Positions 1 through 7,361 of a stretch of DNA of 13,611 nt are shown here, piece after piece. The notes beneath the pieces are model-generated. The model had not been told where the DNA came from. It saw only the letters and a program-made list of their open reading frames with translations, and searched no databases. The stretch is from Xylaria sp. FL1777 (lineage: Eukaryota; Ascomycota; Sordariomycetes; Xylariales; Xylariaceae). Every line of letters begins with the position of its first letter. The first letter of the stretch is position 1. Location: positions 1 through 13,611 of the forward strand of contig MU401012.1 in NCBI GenBank assembly GCA_022578965.1, in the 5' to 3' direction. Position numbers and translations under genes: made by a program.

Positions 1-1826
1 TTTTAATTTTAATTTTTAATATAAATATAAACTATAAAAGTATAGCTTATTAATTCTTTAGTTCTTTAAAATTTAAAGCTAAAAGTACTAAAAAAATTAC
101 TATAAAAATAACTAGCTTATAATAGCTAAGCGTTTATAGCAACGTTACTTTTTAATCTTTTAATATTAGCTTTTTTTATTATACTAAAGCAAAATTCAAT
201 AAGCATTAAATTGTTTATTTATTAAAATATAAGTTTTTTATTAATAAAAATAGTTAAGCTAAAAAAAAATATTTATTTATTTTAGCTAATTAATATAATA
301 ATAAAAGTTATAAATGCTATATAGCTATATAACTTAGTTTAAAAAAAGCTATAATAATAGCATAAAAGCTTTGTTATGCTAATTTTAAATAAAGTTATAT
401 GCTTAAAAAAACCTAATATATAGCTTATATAAAGCGTAATAAAATATAAATAGCTTTAAAATAAAAAGCTAAACTATTTATAAAACGTATTAAACCTTTA
501 AAAAATTAAAGCTAAGTAAAAAAAAGCTTATAACTTAAATTTATTTAAAAATATTAAAGCTATATAAAGAAATGCTATAGTAAACCTAGTACTTTCAAAA
601 AAAAGAAATAATTAAGCCTTTAAATAAAACTTCCTTTTATAAAAAATTAAATAAAAAACATAAGCTAAGTTTAAACTATTATAAAATAAGTTAGTTTTAT
701 TTTATTAATAATTTTACTGCAATAATAATTTAGCTTAGTATAAAAAGAACTATTAATTTAAATAATTAGTTTTTATAGCTATTTAATTAAGTAGTACTAT
801 AATATTACTATTTGTTAAATAATAGCTAAACATTTTTAAGTTAAAATTTATATTAAAACGTAATAATATTTTTTATATATTATAAACATATTAAAATAAG
901 CTTTATGCTTTATATTTTAGCAAATAAATTATTTATATAGCTAAAAATAGTTATATAATAATTTATATATTATAATTTTTACGCGCATAAAATAAAATTT
1001 TTTATAAATAACTTAGCTATATAAAAAGGTTTTATAAGTAATAAAATAGCTTTATTATTGTAATTTGCTAAAAGTAAGCTTTTTTTTGCTTTAATTTTCT
1101 TATATTTTTTTTTAGAATAAAAAACATAAAAAAAGATCTTTTTTTTTTTTTTTAGCTTTTAACCTTTATGCTTTTTTTTTTTTTTGGGTTAAGTTTTAAG
1201 TATGTTGCATTATTATTAGTTACATTATAGCCTATATTACGTAGTATACTAAAGTAAAAATTAAAGCACAAAAAAAAATATTTTTATTTTTTTTATTTTT
1301 TTAAAAAACCAAAATATTTTAAAAAATAACTTTAAAGCAATCTAAAAGCTTAAAAAGCCCTAAAAGTATATATAAAGTAAATATAATCAAAAAGCTAAAA
1401 TTTTACTAAGTAGCTTTAGCTTTTTTAACACGCAACAAGTAAAAAAAGTATTAAAACACATAAAAAAAAAAGCATAAATAAAAAATAAAATATATAAAGT
1501 AAAATATATATAAAGTAAGTTCTTTTAAATAAAGTAAATATAAAGTAAAGTTTATATAAAATAAGTTCTTTTAAATAAAATAAATATAAAATAAAATTTA
1601 TATAAAATAAGTTTTTTAAAGTAAAATATATATAAAGTATTTTTTATTAATAAACTATAAAAAAATTACTATATATACTAATTTTATTTTTATTAAAGCA
1701 TTAAATATATAATGTTTATTTTGTTTATATGTTTAATTATATATATATATTATATAATAAAATTAATAATAGCTATATAATTATTTAAAAAAAATTATTA
1801 TATAATATAAAAATAAAAATTTACTT
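1..1826 (+). repeat. Left copy of long direct repeat (LTR candidate)
   Basis: Base 1 aligns with base 11784 and base 1826 with base 13611, in the same orientation and almost without gaps. In the first 120 aligned positions I count 11 mismatches, all transitions, with the G/C base in this copy at 5 of them and in the other copy at 6. One transversion was seen (T at 384, G at 12167). Two homopolymers differ by one base each (the T run at 1139-1153 and the A run near 1462-1471). Landmarks shared with the other copy are the paired poly-T tracts (1139-1153, 1172-1185) followed by GGG, the 46-bp tandem repeat near 1471-1640 and an A/T-only tail. The true left end is outside the window and the right end may run past 1826, so neither terminus can be defined. 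No coding frame survives. It may be a 5' LTR or one end of a tandem unit. Confidence 0.93.
1471..1640 (+). repeat. 46-bp tandem repeat in left long repeat
   Basis: The word AAGTT followed by a T-run recurs at 1517, 1563 and 1609, exactly 46 bases apart, each followed by AAATAAARTAAATATAAA-like and TTTATATAAA-like segments. A more diverged unit precedes the first anchor, giving about 3.5 copies. The repeat lies near the inner end of the left long repeat. Its copy number and spacing match the right copy, so it predates the duplication. No function is evident. Confidence 0.85.
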
Positions 1827-1907
1827 AAAAAAGTTTTATTAATAAAAAATATATTAGTTTTATATATAATATAATTTTATATAATAATAATATATATTGT
1901 ATTACTT
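1827..1907. other. A/T-only spacer before the GC island
   Basis: This stretch is almost entirely A and T, with many TAATA and TATATA runs. It may still belong to the long repeat, whose right copy is cut off at the equivalent of 1826. I see nothing else in it. Confidence 0.6.
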
Positions 1908-2268
1908 AGGACTAACGGCTTTAAAAAGCTATGCTAGAAGCTACTTAATTTTACACGTGGGTAAAAACCGTGCTAAAGCCGAATAAAAACATTCCTGCTA
2001 ACTGCCTGCCACTACAACCTATATCCCTTTTACAGCTAACTGTATAAGCGCTACCATTTAGAAATTGCGTCGCTTGATTCTTATTTAACACTGCTGCTTT
2101 TGCTGCCTGCGTTCTTGCTTGCTGCGCAAGTGCAGCCTCTCGTTACTTGGACCGCTCACTAGCAGTCCTCAAACGAGTCCTCCTCGAGCTAGTCCCGGGG
2201 CTTTAGCATGTTAGCAATAGTCCGCAATCCTGTTCTCTGTGCGGTTACTAGCGCAGTTTTTCCCGGCA
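1908..2268. other. GC-normal island escaping the AT-mutation
   Basis: Between two nearly G/C-free stretches lie about 360 bases of ordinary composition: 139 of the 290 bases at 1981-2270 are G or C (48%), against 17% at 6001-6300. CpG, CpC and CpA are all common here, including intact CACGTG (1954-1959), CTCGAG (2183-2188) and CCCGGG (2194-2199), while CpC is rare outside. The edges are abrupt, changing within roughly 10-20 bases. No terminal inverted repeat or target-site duplication is visible. The simplest reading is single-copy DNA, or a segment too short or too recent to be recognised by the repeat-mutating process. A late insertion and a remnant of the original gene content are both possible. 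Confidence 0.85.
1951..2268 (-). pseudogene. Possible gene fragment, Ala/Gln/Arg-rich, stop-interrupted
   Basis: One minus-strand frame through the island reads like protein. From 2142 down to the terminal TAA at 1951-1953 it is open for 63 codons, rich in GCA, CAG and CAA, with an Ala/Gln helix-like stretch (AALAQQARTQAAKAAV) and then a more mixed C-terminal part containing two Cys and a short hydrophobic end (GMFLFGF). Upstream, in frame, is a basic stretch (SSRRTRLRTASERSK) that ends at a TAA at 2143-2145. Further in-frame stops lie at 2203-2205, 2245-2247 and 2248-2250. Every internal stop is TAA or TAG, the codons C-to-T change makes from CAA or CAG. The only ATG in the open part is near the end (1990-1992), so no complete gene exists here. 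I do not recognise a family. The basic-then-helical layout recalls coiled-coil or DNA-binding tails, but that is weak, and a chance open frame is possible. Confidence 0.3.
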
Positions 2269-2583
2269 TATAATAATAATAAATAATAAATAATAAAATA
2301 AAACATAAAATTATTAAATATTTTATATTTTAAATAATATTAATAATTAAAATAATTATATTATATTATTATTAAAGTTTATTATATATATAACTAAATT
2401 TAAAAATAAAGTTAATATTATATATTAATTATTTTAATAAAAGTTAAACTATTATATATTATAAAACTATTTTTAATATTATTATTATATTAAAGTTATA
2501 AGTTTTTATATTTTAAAAAAAAAACCAAAAAAATAAATAAAACAAATAAAACAATAAAAATAATTTTATAATTAATTATAAAC
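2269..2583. other. Nearly pure A/T stretch
   Basis: Over 300 bases with only scattered G or C, starting with a short (AAT)n run just after the island (about 2272-2294) and containing many TTATTA/TAATAA words, a poly-A tract around 2514-2523 and an AAATAAAACA-like run near 2536-2556. No frame stays open and no RNA gene is visible. A low-complexity stretch like this could act as an easily melted element, but nothing in the sequence shows that it does. Confidence 0.6.
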
Positions 2584-2812
2584 TAATAAATAATAAGTAA
2601 TAAATAATAAGTAATAAATAATAAATAATAAATAATAAATATTAAATAGTAAGTAATAAATAATAAATAATAAGTAATAAATAATAAATAATAGTTAATA
2701 ATAATAAGTAGTAGCTAATAAATAATAGCTAATAAGTAGTGGTTAATAAGTAATAGCTAATAAGTAATAGCTAATAATAATAAATAATAGCTAATAATAG
2801 TTAATAGTAGCG
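2584..2812 (+). repeat. Heptamer array, TAATAAR type, about 32 units
   Basis: The stretch parses mainly into 7-base units TAATAAA, TAATAAG, TAATAGC and TAGTAGC, with a few units stretched by an extra TAA. Early units alternate A- and G-ended forms; later ones (from about 2711) are often TAATAGC. The following 21-bp minisatellite monomer is three such heptamers long, so the two arrays are probably related. The unit does not match a known telomere repeat. No function can be assigned. Confidence 0.85.
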
Positions 2813-2880
2813 TTTATATAAAGAAAAAAAAAAAACAAAAATCTTGTTTAAGTTAAAAATTCTTAAATAGTAGTAATAAA
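2813..2880 (+). repeat. Minisatellite block copy 1 (subtype I)
   Basis: It starts with TTTATATA and contains CAAAAATCTTGTTTAAGTT, the subtype I core shared with block 4. It carries a longer internal A-run than the other blocks and ends at the first 21-bp monomer. Confidence 0.8.
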
Positions 2881-2962
2881 TTAATAAGTAATAATAATAA
2901 ATTAATAAATAATAGTAGTAAATTAATAAGTAATAATAAGCAAGTTAATAAGTAATGGATTT
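2881..2962 (+). repeat. 21-bp monomer run, 4 anchors
   Basis: TTAATA anchors lie at 2881, 2902, 2923 and 2945, giving intervals of 21, 21 and 22. The last monomer is introduced by GCAAG, as in later runs. Confidence 0.88.
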
Positions 2963-3026
2963 TTTGTATAAAAAAATAAAACAGAAATTTTATTAAAGTT
3001 AAAAAGTTATAAAAAGTAATAATAAA
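2963..3026 (+). repeat. Minisatellite block copy 2 (subtype II)
   Basis: The anchor reads TTTGTATA, and the core is CAGAAATTTTATTAAAGTT, which differs from subtype I by transversions as well as transitions. Confidence 0.8.
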
Positions 3027-3127
3027 TTAATAAGTAATGCAAATAAATTAATAAGTAATAATAATAAGTTAATAAGTAATAATAATAAGTTAATAAATAG
3101 CAGTACGCAAATTAATAAATAATAAAT
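3027..3127 (+). repeat. 21-bp monomer run, 5 anchors
   Basis: TTAATA anchors lie at 3027, 3048, 3069, 3090 and 3112, with intervals of 21, 21, 21 and 22. The last monomer is introduced by GTACGCAAA. Confidence 0.88.
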
Positions 3128-3200
3128 TTTATATAAGAAAATAAAACGGAAATTTTATTAAAATTAAAAAGTTTTAAGTAATAATAATAGCAGTAATAAA
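3128..3200 (+). repeat. Minisatellite block copy 3 (subtype II)
   Basis: It starts with TTTATATA and has the core ACGGAAATTTTATTAAAATT. The stretch between the core and the first monomer is longer than in other blocks (73 bases from block anchor to first monomer anchor, against 64 in blocks 2 and 4). Confidence 0.8.
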
Positions 3201-3322
3201 TTAATAAATAGCAATAATAAATTAATAAGTAATAAAAGTAAGTTAATAAATAATAATAATAAATTAATAAGTAATAATAATAAGTTAATAAATAGTAATA
3301 CATAAGTTAATAAATAATAGGT
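3201..3322 (+). repeat. 21-bp monomer run, 6 anchors
   Basis: TTAATA anchors lie at 3201, 3222, 3243, 3264, 3285 and 3307, with four... five intervals of 21, 21, 21, 21 and 22. The last monomer is introduced by TACATAAG. Confidence 0.88.
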
Positions 3323-3386
3323 TTTATATAAAAAAATAAAACAAAAATTTTGTTTAAGTTAAAAAGTTATAAAAAGTAGTAATAAG
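3323..3386 (+). repeat. Minisatellite block copy 4 (subtype I)
   Basis: It starts with TTTATATA and has the core CAAAAATTTTGTTTAAGTT, the same subtype as block 1 and unlike blocks 2, 3 and 5. Confidence 0.8.
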
Positions 3387-3530
3387 TTAATAAGTAGCAA
3401 TAATAAGTTAATAAGTAATAAAAATAAGTTAATAAATAATAATAGTAAATTAATAAGTAGTAATAATAAGTTAGTAAATAGTAGTACATAAGTTAATAAA
3501 TAGTAGTACGCAAGTTAATAAATAATAAAT
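3387..3530 (+). repeat. 21-bp monomer run, 7 anchors
   Basis: Anchors TTAATA (once TTAGTA, at 3471) lie at 3387, 3408, 3429, 3450, 3471, 3493 and 3515, with intervals of 21, 21, 21, 21, 22 and 22. The last two monomers are both of the variant type (TACATAAG, then TACGCAAG), as if the terminal variant had been duplicated. Confidence 0.88.
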
Positions 3531-3590
3531 TTTATATAAAAAAATAAGCCGGAAATTTTATTAAAGTCTAAAGTTTTAGCCTTTTTAAAA
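3531..3590 (+). repeat. Minisatellite block copy 5 (subtype II), array end
   Basis: It starts with TTTATATA and has the core GCCGGAAATTTTATTAAAGT, the most GC-rich version of the block, retaining a CCGG. The match decays within 60 bases into unrelated sequence, ending the array. Confidence 0.75.
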
Positions 3591-3952
3591 CTTAGCTTAA
3601 ATGCTGTTTTATAAATTATTTTAGCATTTTTTCTATATAAATCTTTTTTTAAAAATAGCTAACTTGCAGCAAAGCTTTTTGCGCTATGTTTTCAAGCTAA
3701 GTAAAGTTAATAAGTATATAAAAAAGCAAAATAAGCTTACATATATAAGTTTAAATTATTAAACTAACTTTTTTAAACCTAGTAAACAAAGCATTAAAGC
3801 AATAATAGCTATTTATAAATTAATAGCTATTAGTAAGTTAAAAGCTTTATAGTAGCAGTTAAGTTATTTAATTTTTTGCTAGCTATTATACGCTATAATT
3901 ACTATAACATAAAACATATTAAGCAAACTTAATAGTAAAATGCGTAATTTAT
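3591..3952. other. Gene-free RIP-like sequence
   Basis: This is AT-rich DNA in which surviving G and C are mostly in AGCT, GCT and AGC words. All six frames are broken every few codons by TAA or TAG. I see no repeat, RNA gene or recognisable remnant. Confidence 0.6.
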
Positions 3953-4080
3953 AAAAAAAAACTAGCTTTATTGCAATAAGCGTTAAATTAAATACTTATT
4001 AACTACTAGCTATATTATAAAAAAAAACTAGCTTTGCGCTAAATTAAATATTTATTATAAATATAAGCTACTTAATATTT
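3953..4080 (+). repeat. Two-copy tandem duplication, 66-bp offset
   Basis: An A9 run followed by CTAGCTTT occurs at 3953-3969 and again at 4019-4035, with CTAGCTTT 66 bases apart. Both are followed by GCG(T/C)TAAATTAAATA, except that the first copy carries ten extra bases (ATTGCAATAA) after CTAGCTTT. The copies otherwise differ mainly by transitions. Confidence 0.7.
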
Positions 4081-6615
4081 AAGTATACTATAATATAAAC
4101 TATAAACATTTTAAGTTTTTATAAACTTATATATAAAAAAGCACTTAAATCTTTTTTTGTTTTTTATTTTTATATATTTGCAAAGCTTGCTTACTTTTTT
4201 AAAATGCTATTTGTTACTATGTTTACTTTTGTAAGTATAATCTCCTTAAAAAACCACTTATAGCCTTATTATTTAAAATAGCATAAAAGCTATTAAACCT
4301 GTTTTTTAGTTTTAATAGTTATTATTTAGGCTTAATATATAGCTAGTTTTTTAACTAGTTATAAATTATAGCAGCAAAAAATACTTTTTTAATGATTATT
4401 TTTTTGTAAGCATAAATAAAACACTTAATAAGCTAAGTTTTCTTTTAAGGCTTATATGTTTTATTATTTACTAGCTTTTAAGCAAAAAAGCTATATAACA
4501 AACTAATGCTTTAAGGAATAATAAAAAATAAAATTAAAAAAAACAGTTCTTTAGTAAAATAAGCCTTGCTTTAACTACTATAGCTATTACTACTAATAAG
4601 TTTTAGTTTATATAAATAGTTATTATAGCGTAGTTTGCTTTTAGTAAATAATAAAATGCTTTTTTAATAAATAATAAAATTATAGCTATATTAGTAACTT
4701 TACTAAAGCTAAAATTTAAGCAGCTTAACTATAACTAATTTTTTTATACTACAAAGTTAAATAACTAACTTTAACGTATAATAGTTATTTAGTTAATTTT
4801 GCTAGTAATTATATGCTTGTTTTAAAAATTAAGCTATATATGTTTAAATATAAGCAATTATATAGCAAAACTATAAATAGCTTATTATATTAATTATTGT
4901 TTATTTAATAGTGCTTTTTTTACTTAAATAACTGTAGTAATTTTAAAGCTAATATATGCTAATAATCCTAACTTTAAAAAGAATATATTTATTAAACTAA
5001 AAACTAATACCTTTTAAAGCTTATAAATAATTTATAATAACTAGTATAAATTACATAGCTTTATATTAACAATAGTTTATTTAAATTTTTGTTTTATTAA
5101 CTTTTAATAGCAAAGTTTTAGTTTGTTATAGTTATAACAAGTAATAAAAAGTTAAAGCTTAATTCTAAAAAAAAAGCTTAAAAAATAGCTACTATATTTA
5201 AAAAAAGTAGCAAGCATACAAATTACTTAATCTTAATATAAAGAAGTAATAATAATAAATACTAATATAAAGCTTTTTTAAGTCTTATAATTAAAATAAA
5301 TATAATTTAAATCTTTTAACAAAAAACAATTAAAAAGCAAGTTTAGTGCTAATAGCTATAATAATTTTAGCTTTAATAATATATATTAAAGTTATTGCAG
5401 TTAAAAAGCTTATAATTAAACTTTAAGCCTAGCTAGCTAGTTTGCTTTACTGCGTGCACTAGTTTACTTAAGCTTTTTTTTTTAAAAAGCTTTATGCTTT
5501 TTATTAAGTATAATAAAAAACTAAAACTTTTACTATAAAAAAATTAAAGTATTTAAAGCAAACGTTTGCTTAAATATATTAGCATAAAATAATAAAATAA
5601 AACATAAGGTTTTATTTTGTTAGTTTTTAAAACTGCTATAATAATTAATAAAAATAGTTAAAAGCATTAGTATTTAATTATTAAAAGTAAAATTCTTAGA
5701 TTTATTAAAAACTAACTACTATAAAAGCATTTATTAAAAATGTTTTTATTAATTAAGAACAAAAGTTAAAAAATCAAAAATAATTAAATACTATTATAGT
5801 TTTAACTATAAATTATGCTAACTAAAAATTAAACAATGTTTTTTTTTAACTTGTTTAATACTTTATAAAAAATTAAAATCTTTAAGTTTTAAAAAAAGTA
5901 TAGTTATAAAGCTAAAACTTAAAAAAATTAACAAAAAAGCATTACTAAAAATAAACAAAACCGCAAAGCTTTGCTTTAAATAGTACAGCCTATTATAAGT
6001 TTAGTAAAATACTATAAAATATATTAGTTATATAGTAATTTAGCGCTATTTTATAGTAGGAAATAAAATAATAAAAGATTTTTATTAGCTATATTCTTAA
6101 ATTGCAAAAAAGCTTTATAAAAAACACTTATTATTAAACATGCCTTAAAAAAAAATATATAGCAAAGTATAATAGCTTTAATATAATAAGAAAATAAATG
6201 CTTAAAGTAATTTATAACTAAGCTTTTACGTAGTATTTATAAAAAGCAGGTTTAAAGACTTAATAAAAATAAGTACTGCTTTTTTTTTTAATAAAAGTAA
6301 AATAAAAAAAGTTTTAAGTGCTTAAAAAAAAGTTTATTAACGTTATAAAAATAATGTTTTGTTTTTTATTAATGTAATAAAAAGCTTATAGCTTAATTTA
6401 ATTTAATATAAAAAAACGAACTAAGTTAACTAAACAGTTATTATTTAAGCCTAAAAAAATAAATAAATTTTGCTAGTATTAAATACTTAATTATATAAAA
6501 AAGCTTTTAATTTAAGCATAATGTAATAACCTTTTGCTATTATTATTTAATGTAATATTAACTAATATAAAAAACGTTAAGCCTACTTTTTATAATATAA
6601 AAAAGTAAATATACT
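4081..6615. other. Gene-free RIP-like sequence, about 2.5 kb
   Basis: No frame stays open for a useful length and no structural RNA is visible. In the part counted by hand (6001-6300) there are 22 C and 29 G. Fourteen of the C are followed by T and 21 of the G are preceded by A, the sites least affected by CpA-directed mutation. This is probably the body of one or more degraded repeats, but I cannot identify which. Reading direction and family cannot be recovered by eye. Confidence 0.6.
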
Positions 6616-6740
6616 AACTTTATAGCAAGCTTAAGTTACGCTAAGCCGTTATAATACATAAAAAGTAGTAAGCTATATTTAATATAGCTTAAAGTATGTG
6701 CTAATCTTACAAAAAATTATAGCCTTTTTAAATAAGTTTA
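6616..6740 (+). repeat. Dispersed ~125-bp repeat, copy 1
   Basis: It begins AACTTTATAGCAAGCTTAA and continues through CTAAGCCGTTATAA and ATATAGCTTAAAGTAT to AAATAAG. Copy 2 begins 622 bases downstream (7238). The two align nearly without gaps in the first 85 bases, mostly with transition differences plus a few transversions. Confidence 0.75.
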
Positions 6741-7237
6741 AATATTTAAAGCAAAAAAAGCAAAGCTAGCTATGCTATAATAGCATAACGTATAGCTTTA
6801 TATATTAAAAAAAATATATATATATTTTTATAAATGCTAAACATAATAAAAATTAACAAATTAAAAGCTTTTTTTTAATTTTGTAAGTAGTAATATATAG
6901 CTATTTTTAGTTAATAAAGTAATTTGTTTATTTAATTGCAATAACAAATAAAACATTTACTTATTAAATAGCTTATATTGCTTTAGTAATATGTTAGCTT
7001 TTTAAAAAAACTATTTGCTTAAGCAAATAAAAATTAAATGTAATAATAAATTAACAGTATATTATATATTATAAGCTTATAATAGTAAGATATTTTGCTA
7101 GTTTAGCACTTTTATTTTTTTAAGGAAAGCTTTTTATAGTTAAAAAAAAAAGGAAAAAAACTTGCTTAATGCAAGCAATACTACTTAGTATAAAGAACAC
7201 CTTTTACGTTTTTAAAGTAATTTAAAAATATATAGCT
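6741..7237. other. Gene-free stretch between repeat copies
   Basis: It contains an 18-base perfect palindrome centred on TTTGCTTAAGCAAA (7012-7029) but no coding frame or RNA gene. A palindrome of this length is not surprising at this base composition. Confidence 0.55.
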
Positions 7238-7361
7238 AACTTTATAGTAAGCTTAAATTGTGCTAAGCTATTATAACACGCAAAAAAAAGTAAGCTACAT
7301 TTTATATAGCTTAAAGTATATATTAATCTCTTAAAAAATTAAGTTTTTATAAATAAGCTTA
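7238..7361 (+). repeat. Dispersed ~125-bp repeat, copy 2
   Basis: It begins AACTTTATAGTAAGCTTAA and continues through CTAAGCTATTATAA and ATATAGCTTAAAGTAT to AAATAAG. It is the counterpart of 6616-6740, with changes such as CC/CT and TACG/TGTG typical of C-to-T mutation on either strand. Confidence 0.75.

Larger units (their letters stand above)
2813..3590 (+). repeat. Higher-order minisatellite: blocks plus 21-bp monomers
   Basis: Five copies of a ~60-bp block, anchored by TTTATATA or TTTGTATA at 2813, 2963, 3128, 3323 and 3531, alternate with runs of a 21-bp monomer anchored by TTAATA. Block spacing grows: 150, 165, 195 and 208 bases. The monomer runs hold 4, 5, 6 and 7 anchors. The last interval of each run is 22 rather than 21 bases. 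Because 21 is a multiple of three, a minus-strand frame at 3112-3303 happens to stay open. That frame encodes only a low-complexity Tyr/Leu heptad and is not a gene. Confidence 0.92.

Noticed and set aside
1139..1188. Paired poly-T tracts followed by GGG as a promoter or terminator
   Set aside because: They are conserved in both repeat copies, but poly-T runs occur throughout the window and there is no adjacent gene.
2100..2205. bZIP-like basic region plus helix in the minus-strand frame
   Set aside because: The Arg/Ser stretch followed by an Ala/Gln helix lacks the N-x(2)-A-x(2)-S/C-R signature and a leucine heptad, so no family is assigned.
1908..2268. tRNA or 5S rRNA gene in the GC island
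   Set aside because: I could not find an A-box/B-box pair at the right spacing or a cloverleaf on either strand, and nothing resembled 5S rRNA.
3112..3303. 63-codon minus-strand open reading frame with ATG start
   Set aside because: It is a by-product of the 21-bp minisatellite, whose length is a multiple of three. The product is a Tyr/Leu heptad repeat with no domain and ends in block sequence.
2813..3590. Regularly spaced repeats resembling a CRISPR array
   Set aside because: The intervening segments are themselves tandem 21-bp repeats, not unique spacers, and the spacing increases steadily.
7012..7029. 18-base perfect palindrome centred on CTTAAG
   Set aside because: At about 83% A+T the chance that two positions pair is roughly 0.36, so a palindrome of 18-20 bases is expected about once in a window of this size. 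No flanking structure supports a site.
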